Origin: VRUE01 sp963737575
GTDB taxonomy: Bacteria > Actinomycetota > Thermoleophilia > Solirubrobacterales > 70-9
NCBI GenBank assembly: GCA_963737575.1
Contig: CAVTTJ010000009.1
Coordinates: 62,001-126,000 of the forward strand
DNA length: 64,000 nucleotides
Direction: 5' to 3'
A program made the position numbers and the translations under genes. The notes beneath the pieces are model-generated. The model worked only from the letters and a program-made list of their open reading frames with translations. It was not told where the DNA came from and ran no database searches. Numbering within the stretch: the stretch's first letter is position 1; each line of letters starts with the position of its first letter. Below, in pieces: positions 1-9,400 of this stretch.

Positions 1-3000
1 TTCGCCCCGACCGGCCGATTCCTCGGGACGCTCAACGAGGCACAGGCTTCGCCGATCGCCACCCCCGATATCCCCGCAAATTCGATCTCCGTCGCGCCGG
101 ACGGCACGATCTACACGATTCGCGAAAATCAGGGTGCCTTCGGGGGTGCCCCCGGGGGCGGGCAGGCGGACATGTACGTCCCGGTGGACGGCAATCCGGC
201 CCATGATGAATTCGTCGGCCAGGTGCGACTCGCCTTCCAGTATCACGTCGCCGAGGTCAACTTCCCACCGAAGGCGGTCATCGGAGCGGGCGAAAACGGG
301 GCATTCCTCCGAAACGGTGGTGCCGAAACCGCCGACGGCCGGCCGCTCGGAGCATGGCGCTGGTGGTCGGTCAAAGACTTCCAGCGACCCGACGAACAGT
401 ACTCACTGCCCAGCGAATACGAGCCGTTCGCCAGAGACGGCGACAACTACGCCTACCAGCAGGGGGCTGTCAATGGCAACAACGATTGGATCTACCTGAT
501 CGGTGGGGGCGACGGGATCGCAATCTACGGCGAAGATCGCCAACACAAGATCGGACCGACGATCGCCACTGGGGGTGAACTTGGTCCGGATCCTGAAACG
601 ATCGCCTTCGACGACACCGGCGGGCCCAACACGGGCGACTTCTATGTCCAGGGAGGCGAACACTCGATCTCGGTATTCGGGCCTCCTGTGGTGATACCCG
701 ACATCAAGGTGGAAGAAGCCGAAGCGGGGCACAAATCGGCGGTCGTGCACGCTGAAGTCAGTCTTGCCGGGGGCCCCGATGTCAACGAATGCGTCGTCGA
801 ATACGGGCTCACTAAGAGCTACGGCAGCGAAGTTCCCTGCAGCCCTGCCCCGACCTATTCGTCGGACCAGGATGTCAGCGCCGAACTCCCCAATTTGTTC
901 ACCGAGGCGGACTACCACTATCGGATCAAGGCCGGGAATTCCAACGGAAAGAACCGCACTTTCGACAACGTTGTCCGCACGGTCGCGGTCTTGAACGCGA
1001 AAACCGGTGACGCGAGCAACGTCGGGCCGAACACCGCTACGCTCGAAGGCTCGCTAAATCCCGATGGAATGGCGACGACCTACAAATTCCAGTACGGCCT
1101 CGACAAGAAACAGTACGACATCGAAACTGAACCCCAGAGTGCGGGGTCCGGAACATCAGACATCGCGGTCACACCGATCGACATCGACAAGCTTCAACCC
1201 GGGCGGACTTACCACTATCGCCTTGTGGCCGAAAACGAACTCGGGAGGACAAACGCCGAAGACCGGACGTTCACCGCCCCGGCCAGGCCCCTTATCTCGA
1301 GCCTGAATCCCACGAGCGTCCTCGGGGAATCCGTCGACCTCACGGGCCATATCAACAATTTCAACCTCGACTCGACCTACCACTTCGACTACGGGACCAC
1401 GGCCGCATACGGCCAGAGCACGCCGGAACGCGAACTCTCTGCCGGCACAACGCCGCAGTTCGTGGTCGAACACGTGACCGAACTTCAGCCGAACAGCACC
1501 TATCACTTCCGCCTGGTCGCGACCAACCAGTTCGGGACCTCATACAGCACGGATGCGACCTTCGACTACGGGCCGCCCGGCTGTCCGAACTCGCATGTGC
1601 GCCAGCAGACCGGGGCGAACTATCTCCCGGACTGCAGGGCGTACGAGCTCGTCTCTCCATCGCGGGCGGGCAGTATCCAGTTCTTCCCGGGGGACTTCTT
1701 CTACCGGCTGGAAACGGGGATTTTCGGCCCGGGATTGGAACCGCGATATCAGAACACGGGCTACGAGTCATCACCACCGCGGTTCGGCTTCTACGGCGGG
1801 CTGGGTGGCCTTACGGGGGTCGAATCTCCGAACTTCCTCTTCGATCGGTATCTGGCGACCCGGACCGCCCACGGTTGGGAAACCCACTACGCCGGACTGA
1901 AAGGCGACGAAACCGCCGTATCGCTCCGCGGGCAGTGCAGCGTGACGCAGGACAAATGCATCGACTACAAAGCCAACTTCTCGTTTGAATCTGGCCTCAA
2001 AGCCGACCCATTCCCATACGTTTGGAGCGCGGAAGGCAAATTCCTCGGTCGCTGGCCGACGAACTTCAAAGTCGTCCCGGAAGCGGACCATCTCACCGGA
2101 GACAAGGAGCCCTCGCCGGACTTCTCGCATTTTGTCTTCTCATCGCTCGACGTCCCCTTCAAGCCTGGTGGGCTGGAAGTCGCGCCGGGCTCCGTATATG
2201 ACAACGACGTCAGTAGGAGCACGACCGAAATCGTCTCCCGTCTCGAAAACGGCGAACCGATTCCTCAGGACGCCGGCGGAGCAAGCGAGTACATGAAGAT
2301 TCCCGCGATCTCGAACGACGGCTCGCACATTCTGATGTCGACAGAAGCAAGTGGGGGACGGGTCGATCTCTACATGCGGGTGAACGATGCCATCACCTTT
2401 GAAATCACCAAGGGCAATGGTGTGGAACTGCTCGGAATGAACAGTGACGGGACAAAAGTCGCGTTCATCTCTCCGTTTGCCCTGACCTCTGAAGACACCG
2501 ACAGCAGCACCGACATCTATATGTGGGAACAGAGCACCGACGAAGTGAAACTGCTCTCAATTGGCGCAGGAGAGGGGGAGAGCGACAACTGCTTTGCCAA
2601 CTGGACCGAAAAATGCAATGTGCAACTGCTGCACACGGAACGACCGGACGTGGACGATCGGATGTCCGCAAGCGGCGACGTGTACTTCATGTCCCCGGAG
2701 CAGCTGGATCCCAATAACCCAGGGGTTAGGAACCAGAAAAACATCTACCACATCTGGAATGGCCACGTTCAGTACGTGACGACCCTTGAACCCGGCACGA
2801 CCACCCTGCGCTCGCAGATCTCGAGCGACGGCCAATACGCCGCATTTCTGACGAAGTCGCAGCTGACCGGCTACGACAACCAGTACTACGACAACTTCGG
2901 GACGCTGAAACGCGCTGCCGAGATGTATGTTTTCGATGCCGCGACAGGAGAAGTGGAATGCGCCTCCTGCAACCCGACCGGCGAACCGCCACACATCCTC

Positions 3001-3606
3001 CGACTGGATCCACCCAGCAACGAGGAAAACTACAAGAGCGCCGATGTGATGGCCAGCAACAGCGGCCGATTCATGTCGGACGATGGGCGGGTGGCCTTTG
3101 CGACTGCTGACGCGCTCTCGCCCCGGGACACCGACGGGATCGTCGACGTCTACGAGTACACCGGCGGGCGACCACAGCTGATCGGAGCCGGTACCGGCGA
3201 CCGCGACGTCGTCCCGAAGCTGGCCCTGTTGTATCCCGGTCAGGTCGTGGGATTGGAGTCGATGAGCCGCGACGGTCGGGATCTCTACTTCTCGACCTAC
3301 GACACGCTGGTCCCGCAGGACCAGAATGGTCCCTTCGTCAAGTTCTACGACGCCCGGGTCGGCGGTGGGTTCCCGGTTCAGGGCGAACTGCTTCCCTGCG
3401 AAGCCGCCGATGAATGCCATGGCGAAACCAGTCACCCCGCCTCGGATCCGAAAGTTGGCACGGGCACCGAATTCACCGCCCCCGGCAACGTCACGATCGG
3501 GCCCAGGAAGAGCGCAAAACAGAACGGCAAGCGGAATCGGACCCAACACCGCAAGAAGCACCGCCACAGGAGACGTCACGCGATTCAGAGGAGGGCCGGC
3601 AGATGA
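1..3606 (+). CDS. Secreted NHL/Fn3-like/PD40 propeller protein (5' partial)
   Basis: The frame is open from base 1, so the start and any signal peptide lie outside the window. About 1,200 residues are visible. The N-terminal part resembles NHL propeller blades (DGTIYTI, GDFYVQGGEHSISVFG). Three Fn3-like modules with YHYRL/YHFRL ends follow (about residues 235-520). A conserved linker with PGCPN and LPDCRAYELVSP (about 525-554) leads to a PD40/WD40-like propeller (SSDGQYAAFLT, SDDGRVAFATADALSP). The end has a paired-Cys motif (LPCEAADECHG, about 1130) and a very basic tail. It is homologous to the 6423-10982 gene, which shares all these landmarks. Its stop overlaps the next start (ATGA), so the two are translationally coupled. 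Glutamate is nearly always GAA. A surface or wall-associated protein is inferred; the exact function is unknown. Confidence 0.85.
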   Translation, partial: FAPTGRFLGTLNEAQASPIATPDIPANSISVAPDGTIYTIRENQGAFGGAPGGGQADMYVPVDGNPAHDEFVGQVRLAFQYHVAEVNFPPKAVIGAGENGAFLRNGGAETADGRPLGAWRWWSVKDFQRPDEQYSLPSEYEPFARDGDNYAYQQGAVNGNNDWIYLIGGGDGIAIYGEDRQHKIGPTIATGGELGPDPETIAFDDTGGPNTGDFYVQGGEHSISVFGPPVVIPDIKVEEAEAGHKSAVVHAEVSLAGGPDVNECVVEYGLTKSYGSEVPCSPAPTYSSDQDVSAELPNLFTEADYHYRIKAGNSNGKNRTFDNVVRTVAVLNAKTGDASNVGPNTATLEGSLNPDGMATTYKFQYGLDKKQYDIETEPQSAGSGTSDIAVTPIDIDKLQPGRTYHYRLVAENELGRTNAEDRTFTAPARPLISSLNPTSVLGESVDLTGHINNFNLDSTYHFDYGTTAAYGQSTPERELSAGTTPQFVVEHVTELQPNSTYHFRLVATNQFGTSYSTDATFDYGPPGCPNSHVRQQTGANYLPDCRAYELVSPSRAGSIQFFPGDFFYRLETGIFGPGLEPRYQNTGYESSPPRFGFYGGLGGLTGVESPNFLFDRYLATRTAHGWETHYAGLKGDETAVSLRGQCSVTQDKCIDYKANFSFESGLKADPFPYVWSAEGKFLGRWPTNFKVVPEADHLTGDKEPSPDFSHFVFSSLDVPFKPGGLEVAPGSVYDNDVSRSTTEIVSRLENGEPIPQDAGGASEYMKIPAISNDGSHILMSTEASGGRVDLYMRVNDAITFEITKGNGVELLGMNSDGTKVAFISPFALTSEDTDSSTDIYMWEQSTDEVKLLSIGAGEGESDNCFANWTEKCNVQLLHTERPDVDDRMSASGDVYFMSPEQLDPNNPGVRNQKNIYHIWNGHVQYVTTLEPGTTTLRSQISSDGQYAAFLTKSQLTGYDNQYYDNFGTLKRAAEMYVFDAATGEVECASCNPTGEPPHILRLDPPSNEENYKSADVMASNSGRFMSDDGRVAFATADALSPRDTDGIVDVYEYTGGRPQLIGAGTGDRDVVPKLALLYPGQVVGLESMSRDGRDLYFSTYDTLVPQDQNGPFVKFYDARVGGGFPVQGELLPCEAADECHGETSHPASDPKVGTGTEFTAPGNVTIGPRKSAKQNGKRNRTQHRKKHRHRRRHAIQRRAGR

Positions 3607-6389
3607 GTCGCGGGCGACCGGCGAGGTCGGGCACTCGCCTGCGGCGCGCGCTCGCAGCAGGCGTGGCGGCCCTTGGCGCCGCGATTCTCGCGGCGATTCT
3701 CGCCGCGACGGCTGTCGCCGGTCCCGAAATACAGAGCTTCGAACTGGAACGGACGACCGCCCAGGCCGGTGGCCACCCCGACATCTTCGCGAAGTTGAAC
3801 TTCTCCACCAAGGAAATCGAATTTTCGGAAGCCAACGAAGACCCGTCGAAAACGAAAAACGAATGCTTCTGCACGGATCCGAGAACCTTCACGATCCACT
3901 TCCCGAAGGGCTTCATCGGCAACCCACATGCCGTGCCCGTATGCACGCTGGCGCAGCTCGGCCTCTACCAATGTCCGCCCGACTCCCAGGTCGGACTCGC
4001 GACCGCCCTGTTCGGTCTGCAGCCGATCTACAACATGGAGCCGCGGCCCGGCGAGCCGGGGCTCCTCTCGACCAAGATTCCGATTCTTGGGACTCCTGTC
4101 TTCACGATTCTCCGTGCGCGCACGAATTCGGACTACGGCCTTGATGCGACGACGCCGGACATCTTCCATCTGCTCGGCTTGCGCGAAGTAGCAATACGCA
4201 TCTGGGGTGTGCCGACCGCCGAAGAAAACAACAAATACCGCCTCGGCACCGGAAAACTTCAGCAGCAAGGCTGCTTCAAAGCCTATCCGGAACCCTGCTT
4301 CGAACAGCCAGTCAGGGCAACCGCTCCGCCGGCCCCCTACCTACAGAACCCAACCTCCTGCGAAGGGCCGATCACGGCCAGTGCTGATGCCACCTACTAC
4401 AGCCACGACTTCGTGCGGGCGGAAGTGGGCTGGGCGCCCACCACGGGCTGCGATCTGCTCGCCTTCAATCCGTCCCTGGTCGCCCAGCCGACGACCGAAA
4501 GCACGGACTCGCCCTCTGGCATCGACCTGATCGCCCGGGTGCCGCAGACGCAGAGTCCCACCGTTCCCTCGGCCTCCGAGCTGAAATCCCTGAAGCTGAC
4601 CTTCCCGAAGGGGTTCTCCGTGAACCCCAATGCCGCCGACGGCAAGTCGTCGTGCACGGCTGCCGAGAGTGCGATCGGCACGCTCGAAGGCGCGTTCTGC
4701 CCACAGAGCTCGAAGATCGGGACCCTGCGGATCGACAGCTCTGCGCTTCCCTCCCCGATCGACGGGGCGATGTACCTCGGTGAACCAAGGCCCGGGAACA
4801 CGTACCGCCTCATCTTCGCGGCCGATGGATTCGAAACCCATGTGAAGCTGGAAGGCACGGTCGAGCTCGACCCTGAAAGCGGACAGGTCGTGACCCAGTT
4901 CACGAATCTCCCGCAGAGCCCGCTTCAGGAGTTCGACGTGCACATCTTCGGCGCTGAGCGCGGGCTCCTGGCGACGCCGACCAAGTGCGGCACGTACACC
5001 GTCGAATCCGAATTCGTTCCGTGGGCGGCGGAAGTCCTGCCGGTCAACTCCTCGGACGCGTTCACGATCGACAGCGGCCCCGGTGGCTCGCCCTGTCCGG
5101 GCGCATCACGCCCGCTGAGCCCCACCCTGCTCGCAGGGTCACCGAACAACACGGCCGGGGCCTTCACACCACTGGGCGTCAAGGTCAACCGTCCGGACGG
5201 AGACCAGAACATGGGTGGGCTCAATGTGGTGACTCCCCCCGGGTTCCTGGCGTCGCTGAGGGGTGTGCCCTACTGCCCGGCAGGGGCTATCGCCGAGCTT
5301 TCCGAACCAGGCTACTCGGGCCGCCAGGAGCAGGAAGATTCGGCCTGTCCGGCGGCCAGCCAGATTGGCACCGCCAACTCCGCCTCCGGGGCGGGAAGCC
5401 GGCCCCTCAACACCCCGGGCAAGGTCTACCTCGCCGGGCCCTACAAGGGCGCTCCGGTCAGCTTGGAGGTCGTCGTCCCCGCGGTGTCCGGGCCGTACGA
5501 CCTTGGGGTCGTGGCGGTCCGGGCGGCGGCCTACGTCAATCCCACCACAGCCCAGATCACGACCGTCTCCGACCCGATTCCCCACATCCTCGAAGGGATT
5601 CCGCTGAGACTGCGGTCAATTCTGGTGAATCTCGACCGGCCCGGCTTCGCACGCAATCCGACGAACTGCAACCCCTTCGCGATCGACAGCGCGCTTCTCG
5701 GCGACGAAGGGGGGGTTGGGAACTCAACGGCCTTCTACCAGGTCGCCAACTGCTCGGCGCTCGACTTCGGGCCGAAGCTGCAGCTCAACCTCAGGGGCTC
5801 GACCAAGAGACGTGGGCACCCGGCGATCCAGGCCGTCCTGACCATGAACTCGGATGAAGCGGATCTGGCTGGGACGACGGTCACCATGCCGAAAACCCTG
5901 CTGCTCGACAACGCCCATATAGGCAATGTCTGCACCAAAGTCCAATTCGCGCAGGGGGCCTGCCCGGCCGCCTCGATCCTCGGCACGGCGAAGGTGGAGA
6001 CCCCGCTACTCGACCAGCCACTGTCGGGACCCGTGTTCCTGCGCTCATCAAGTCACGCGATCCCGGATCTGGCGATCGATCTGCGTGGACAGATCGACAT
6101 CCAGCTCGACGCGACAATCGACTCGACCAAATCGGAAGCGCTTCGCGCCCACTTCGAAGGCATCCCGGATGCGCCCGTCTCCAGATTCGAACTGAATCTC
6201 GCCGGTGGGGCCAAGGGCCTGCTCGTCAGCAGCGAGAGCTATTGCAAAGCGCAGGGCCAGGCGCTGATCAGCTTCCAGGGCCAGAACGGGGTCACTGTCA
6301 ACCGTCGCGGCCAGCTCGGGAGCAGCTGCGTGAAGGCGTCCAGGAAAAAGCGACATCGCCATGTGCTGCGCGCGAAGGTGGCGCGCTAG
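3603..6389 (+). CDS. Secreted fourfold Cys-pair repeat protein (copy 1)
   Basis: The start ATG at 3603 overlaps the previous stop, has GAGGAGGG 7-8 bases upstream, and gives a clean signal peptide (RR n-region, then an Ala-rich core ending near ATAVAG). Of about 928 residues, the mature part carries four diverged repeats starting near residues 99, 334, 544 and 761. Each has P.GF..NP or a related turn, a first Cys, a second Cys in CP..S.IGT, and a closing G.VYLG/AGP segment. The cysteines are suited to disulfides outside the cell. The C-terminus is basic (KKRHRHVLRAK). It is paralogous along its length to the 10975-13689 protein. I do not recognise a named family or an active site; a structural cell-surface role is inferred from export, repeats and coupling to the propeller gene. 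Confidence 0.87.
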   Translation: MSRGRPARSGTRLRRALAAGVAALGAAILAAILAATAVAGPEIQSFELERTTAQAGGHPDIFAKLNFSTKEIEFSEANEDPSKTKNECFCTDPRTFTIHFPKGFIGNPHAVPVCTLAQLGLYQCPPDSQVGLATALFGLQPIYNMEPRPGEPGLLSTKIPILGTPVFTILRARTNSDYGLDATTPDIFHLLGLREVAIRIWGVPTAEENNKYRLGTGKLQQQGCFKAYPEPCFEQPVRATAPPAPYLQNPTSCEGPITASADATYYSHDFVRAEVGWAPTTGCDLLAFNPSLVAQPTTESTDSPSGIDLIARVPQTQSPTVPSASELKSLKLTFPKGFSVNPNAADGKSSCTAAESAIGTLEGAFCPQSSKIGTLRIDSSALPSPIDGAMYLGEPRPGNTYRLIFAADGFETHVKLEGTVELDPESGQVVTQFTNLPQSPLQEFDVHIFGAERGLLATPTKCGTYTVESEFVPWAAEVLPVNSSDAFTIDSGPGGSPCPGASRPLSPTLLAGSPNNTAGAFTPLGVKVNRPDGDQNMGGLNVVTPPGFLASLRGVPYCPAGAIAELSEPGYSGRQEQEDSACPAASQIGTANSASGAGSRPLNTPGKVYLAGPYKGAPVSLEVVVPAVSGPYDLGVVAVRAAAYVNPTTAQITTVSDPIPHILEGIPLRLRSILVNLDRPGFARNPTNCNPFAIDSALLGDEGGVGNSTAFYQVANCSALDFGPKLQLNLRGSTKRRGHPAIQAVLTMNSDEADLAGTTVTMPKTLLLDNAHIGNVCTKVQFAQGACPAASILGTAKVETPLLDQPLSGPVFLRSSSHAIPDLAIDLRGQIDIQLDATIDSTKSEALRAHFEGIPDAPVSRFELNLAGGAKGLLVSSESYCKAQGQALISFQGQNGVTVNRRGQLGSSCVKASRKKRHRHVLRAKVAR

Positions 6390-6422
6390 CCGGTGAGGAC
6401 CACAGGGAGAGACCGAAGGGCC

Positions 6423-9400
6423 ATGGAAGGCGTACAGGGATGCAGGAGGGTGACGTTGTCAAGGGTCGTTGCATGCGTGGCCGCGACGGCAGCAGTGGTC
6501 GTGAGCCTCGGAGTGACATCCGCGTCGGCCGACGTTCAACGGCCGGTCGAGTTCAACTTCGGTCCCGACGGAACCACGGCAACGAACTTCCAGGGATCGT
6601 TCTGCGGCGCCAGGATCGGCTTCGACCAGGTAAGCAAAAAGCTCTACAGCGTGCCCGTCTGCTGGACCGAACCCCTCTACGTGTTCGACATGAGCACGCC
6701 GGGAAGCGTGACGGCGCTGCCCAACTTTCGCGAACAGGGCACCACACCCGATCGGCCACAGATAACCGTCGATAATTCGAACACCAGCACCCAGGGTCGG
6801 GTGGTCGCCGCCTTCGACAATCCCTGGAACTCGACCCCCGGCAATCCCTACACCGCAATCGAAGCCTACAACTCGACCGGAGAACAGGTGGGCAGCCCGT
6901 TTCCGATTTGGGGTGGCTTCCCGGCTGACTACGGCTGGGTCGAAGTGGACTCAAATGGGAATATGGCAGTCTCGAATGGGAACAGTGAAGCAATAGCCGA
7001 AGGCCGGGGCATCATCCGCTACAACCCGGCGGGTGAACAGCTGAACCCGGTCGATACAGCCAGATACCAGAACGGAGCCCCCCGCTATCTGGCATTCGAC
7101 TCGCAGAACAACCTCTTCGTCAACGACGGCGGCAGCGTCTGGAAATACACGGCCGCGTCGAACTACACGCAGGCGTCCAGATTCGTCGAAGTCGAAAAAG
7201 GGTCGGTCGGCCAGCAGATGACGATAGACAAGGCTAACGATCACCTCTTCATGATCAACTCAGACGGATCCCGGGTGCTCGAATACGACCCGACGGGCAA
7301 ACTCATCAGCGCGTTCGGCGAAACGTATGGGACCTTTGGTCCGTCGTTCAACTCGCTGGCGGTAAACGAAGCGACCAATGAGGTCTACGTGTGGGACTCC
7401 GGGTCCGGTGCCGTCATCCATGTCTTCGGGCCCCCATACGTGGTGCCCAAGGTGCGAACGGATAAGCCCGACCACGTGAGCACCACCGGAGCAGCGGTCT
7501 ACGGGCACATCGAAATGGACGGCTCCCCGCCGGTGATCGAATGCTTCTTCGAGTACGGGCTTGGTATCGATTACTCGGAGGGGAAGCAGCCCTGCGTCCC
7601 GGGAGCCTCCGCCGGCAGCCCGATCACCGCCGACACCGATGTCAAAGCCCAGCTCAGCGAACTTCTCAACCAAAACGCCCGCTACCACTACCGGCTCGTC
7701 GTCAAGACGGAAGAAGGAATTGCCGTCGGCAGGGACCAGGAATTCACCAGCACCGATCCCCCGCTTGTCCGAAACGCCAGGATCATCGAAGTCACTGCCG
7801 ATCACGCCCTTCTGGCGGCGGAAATCAACCCACGCAATCTCTACGGTGCCTGGCACATCGAATTCGGGAAGGAACCCTGCGCGACCGGCGAATGCCAGGT
7901 GTCAGAAAGCGAACGATACATAAGATGCGGGGTTTTCTTCTGCGCCCCGCCTCCAAGCCAGTTCACCGAATTCTCGAGGGAGCTGAGCGGTCTCGAACCC
8001 GGGCAGACCTATCACTTCCGGTTCGTCGGCGAAAACGATCAGAGCGGGGTCGGCTACGGCGAAGAATACGTTTTCAAGACCTTCCCACTGGATCCCGGCG
8101 GCGTCGATCCCTGCCCGAATGCGCTCGGCCGCAGGCTCAGCGGTGCCTCCAAACTCTCGCATTGTCGTGGCTATGAGCTGGTCTCCGCCGCCGACGCCGG
8201 CGGATATGACGTCGCGTCGAACATCGTCGAAGGTGAAACCCCGCTGGACGCCTATCCACAGGCGGGCGACCGGTTTCTCTACACGACGAGTGCGGGGAAA
8301 CTGCCGGGCATCGGTGGCAATCCTGTAAACCTCGGGACCGACCCCTACGTGGCGACCCGCGAAGGCGAAAAAGGGTGGGTGACCAGATATGTCGGTCTCC
8401 CGGCGACCATCCCGTCGACGAATCCCTTCGCGTCGACCATCTCCGGCGCCGATGCGGGTCTGACGGACTACGCATTCGGCGCGCCGAACCACTGCTCGCC
8501 GTGCTTTGCGGACGGCAGCACCGGCGTGCCGATCCGACTGCCCAACGGAACCCTGGCCCAGGGAATGAAGGGCTCGATCGATGTTTCGAACCCCGAATCC
8601 GCCGGGAAGGTCAACGTGCCGCTCTCAGCGGATGGCGAACAATTCGTGTTCGGCTCTGAACAACAATTCGAGCCAACCGGAAACGACGGCGCGCTCTCTC
8701 TGTACGAGCGCGATCTCTCAACGGACACAACACAGGTTGTCTCGACCATGCCGGACGGCTCGACCATGTCGGGTGAACCGGCCGAGCTGGCCATCTCCAG
8801 CGATGGCACCCGCATCCTCATCGGCCTCCCGGTCAAAGTCGATGCGGACGGCAACACGCGCTACGACCTCTACATGCACATCGGAACGGGCCCGGACTCA
8901 ATCCCGGTTGCCGATACGGCCGACGGGGTGCTCTACAACGGAATGACCGATGACGGGACGAAAGTATTCTTCACCAGCGACGAACACCTCGCCGACGACG
9001 CCGACTTCAGCCCCGACATTTTCCGCGCGGCCGTCGGCACCTCGAGCGCCACGATCACTCGGGTTTCGACCGGGGTTGCCGGGACCGGCAACAGCGACGA
9101 TTGCGAACCTCCAGACGAATGGAACGTGAGCGAAGGCGGGCCCAACTGCGGCGCGCTGGCGTTCGCGGGCGGCGCCGGGGTGGCGGCGGGAGATGGGACG
9201 CTCTACTTCATGAGCCCGGAGCTTCTGGCCGGGCCCTCGCAGGGAATCCAGGACGAGCCCAACGTCTACGCCGTGAGGCCGGGGTCGAGTCAGCCGGAGT
9301 TCGTCGGCGTGATGGACGACAGCCACATCAAACCGCCGCCCTCACCGCCGCGGCACCCCATCCTCACATCGAACTTTGGGGGATCGCACACAGGTCCCCG

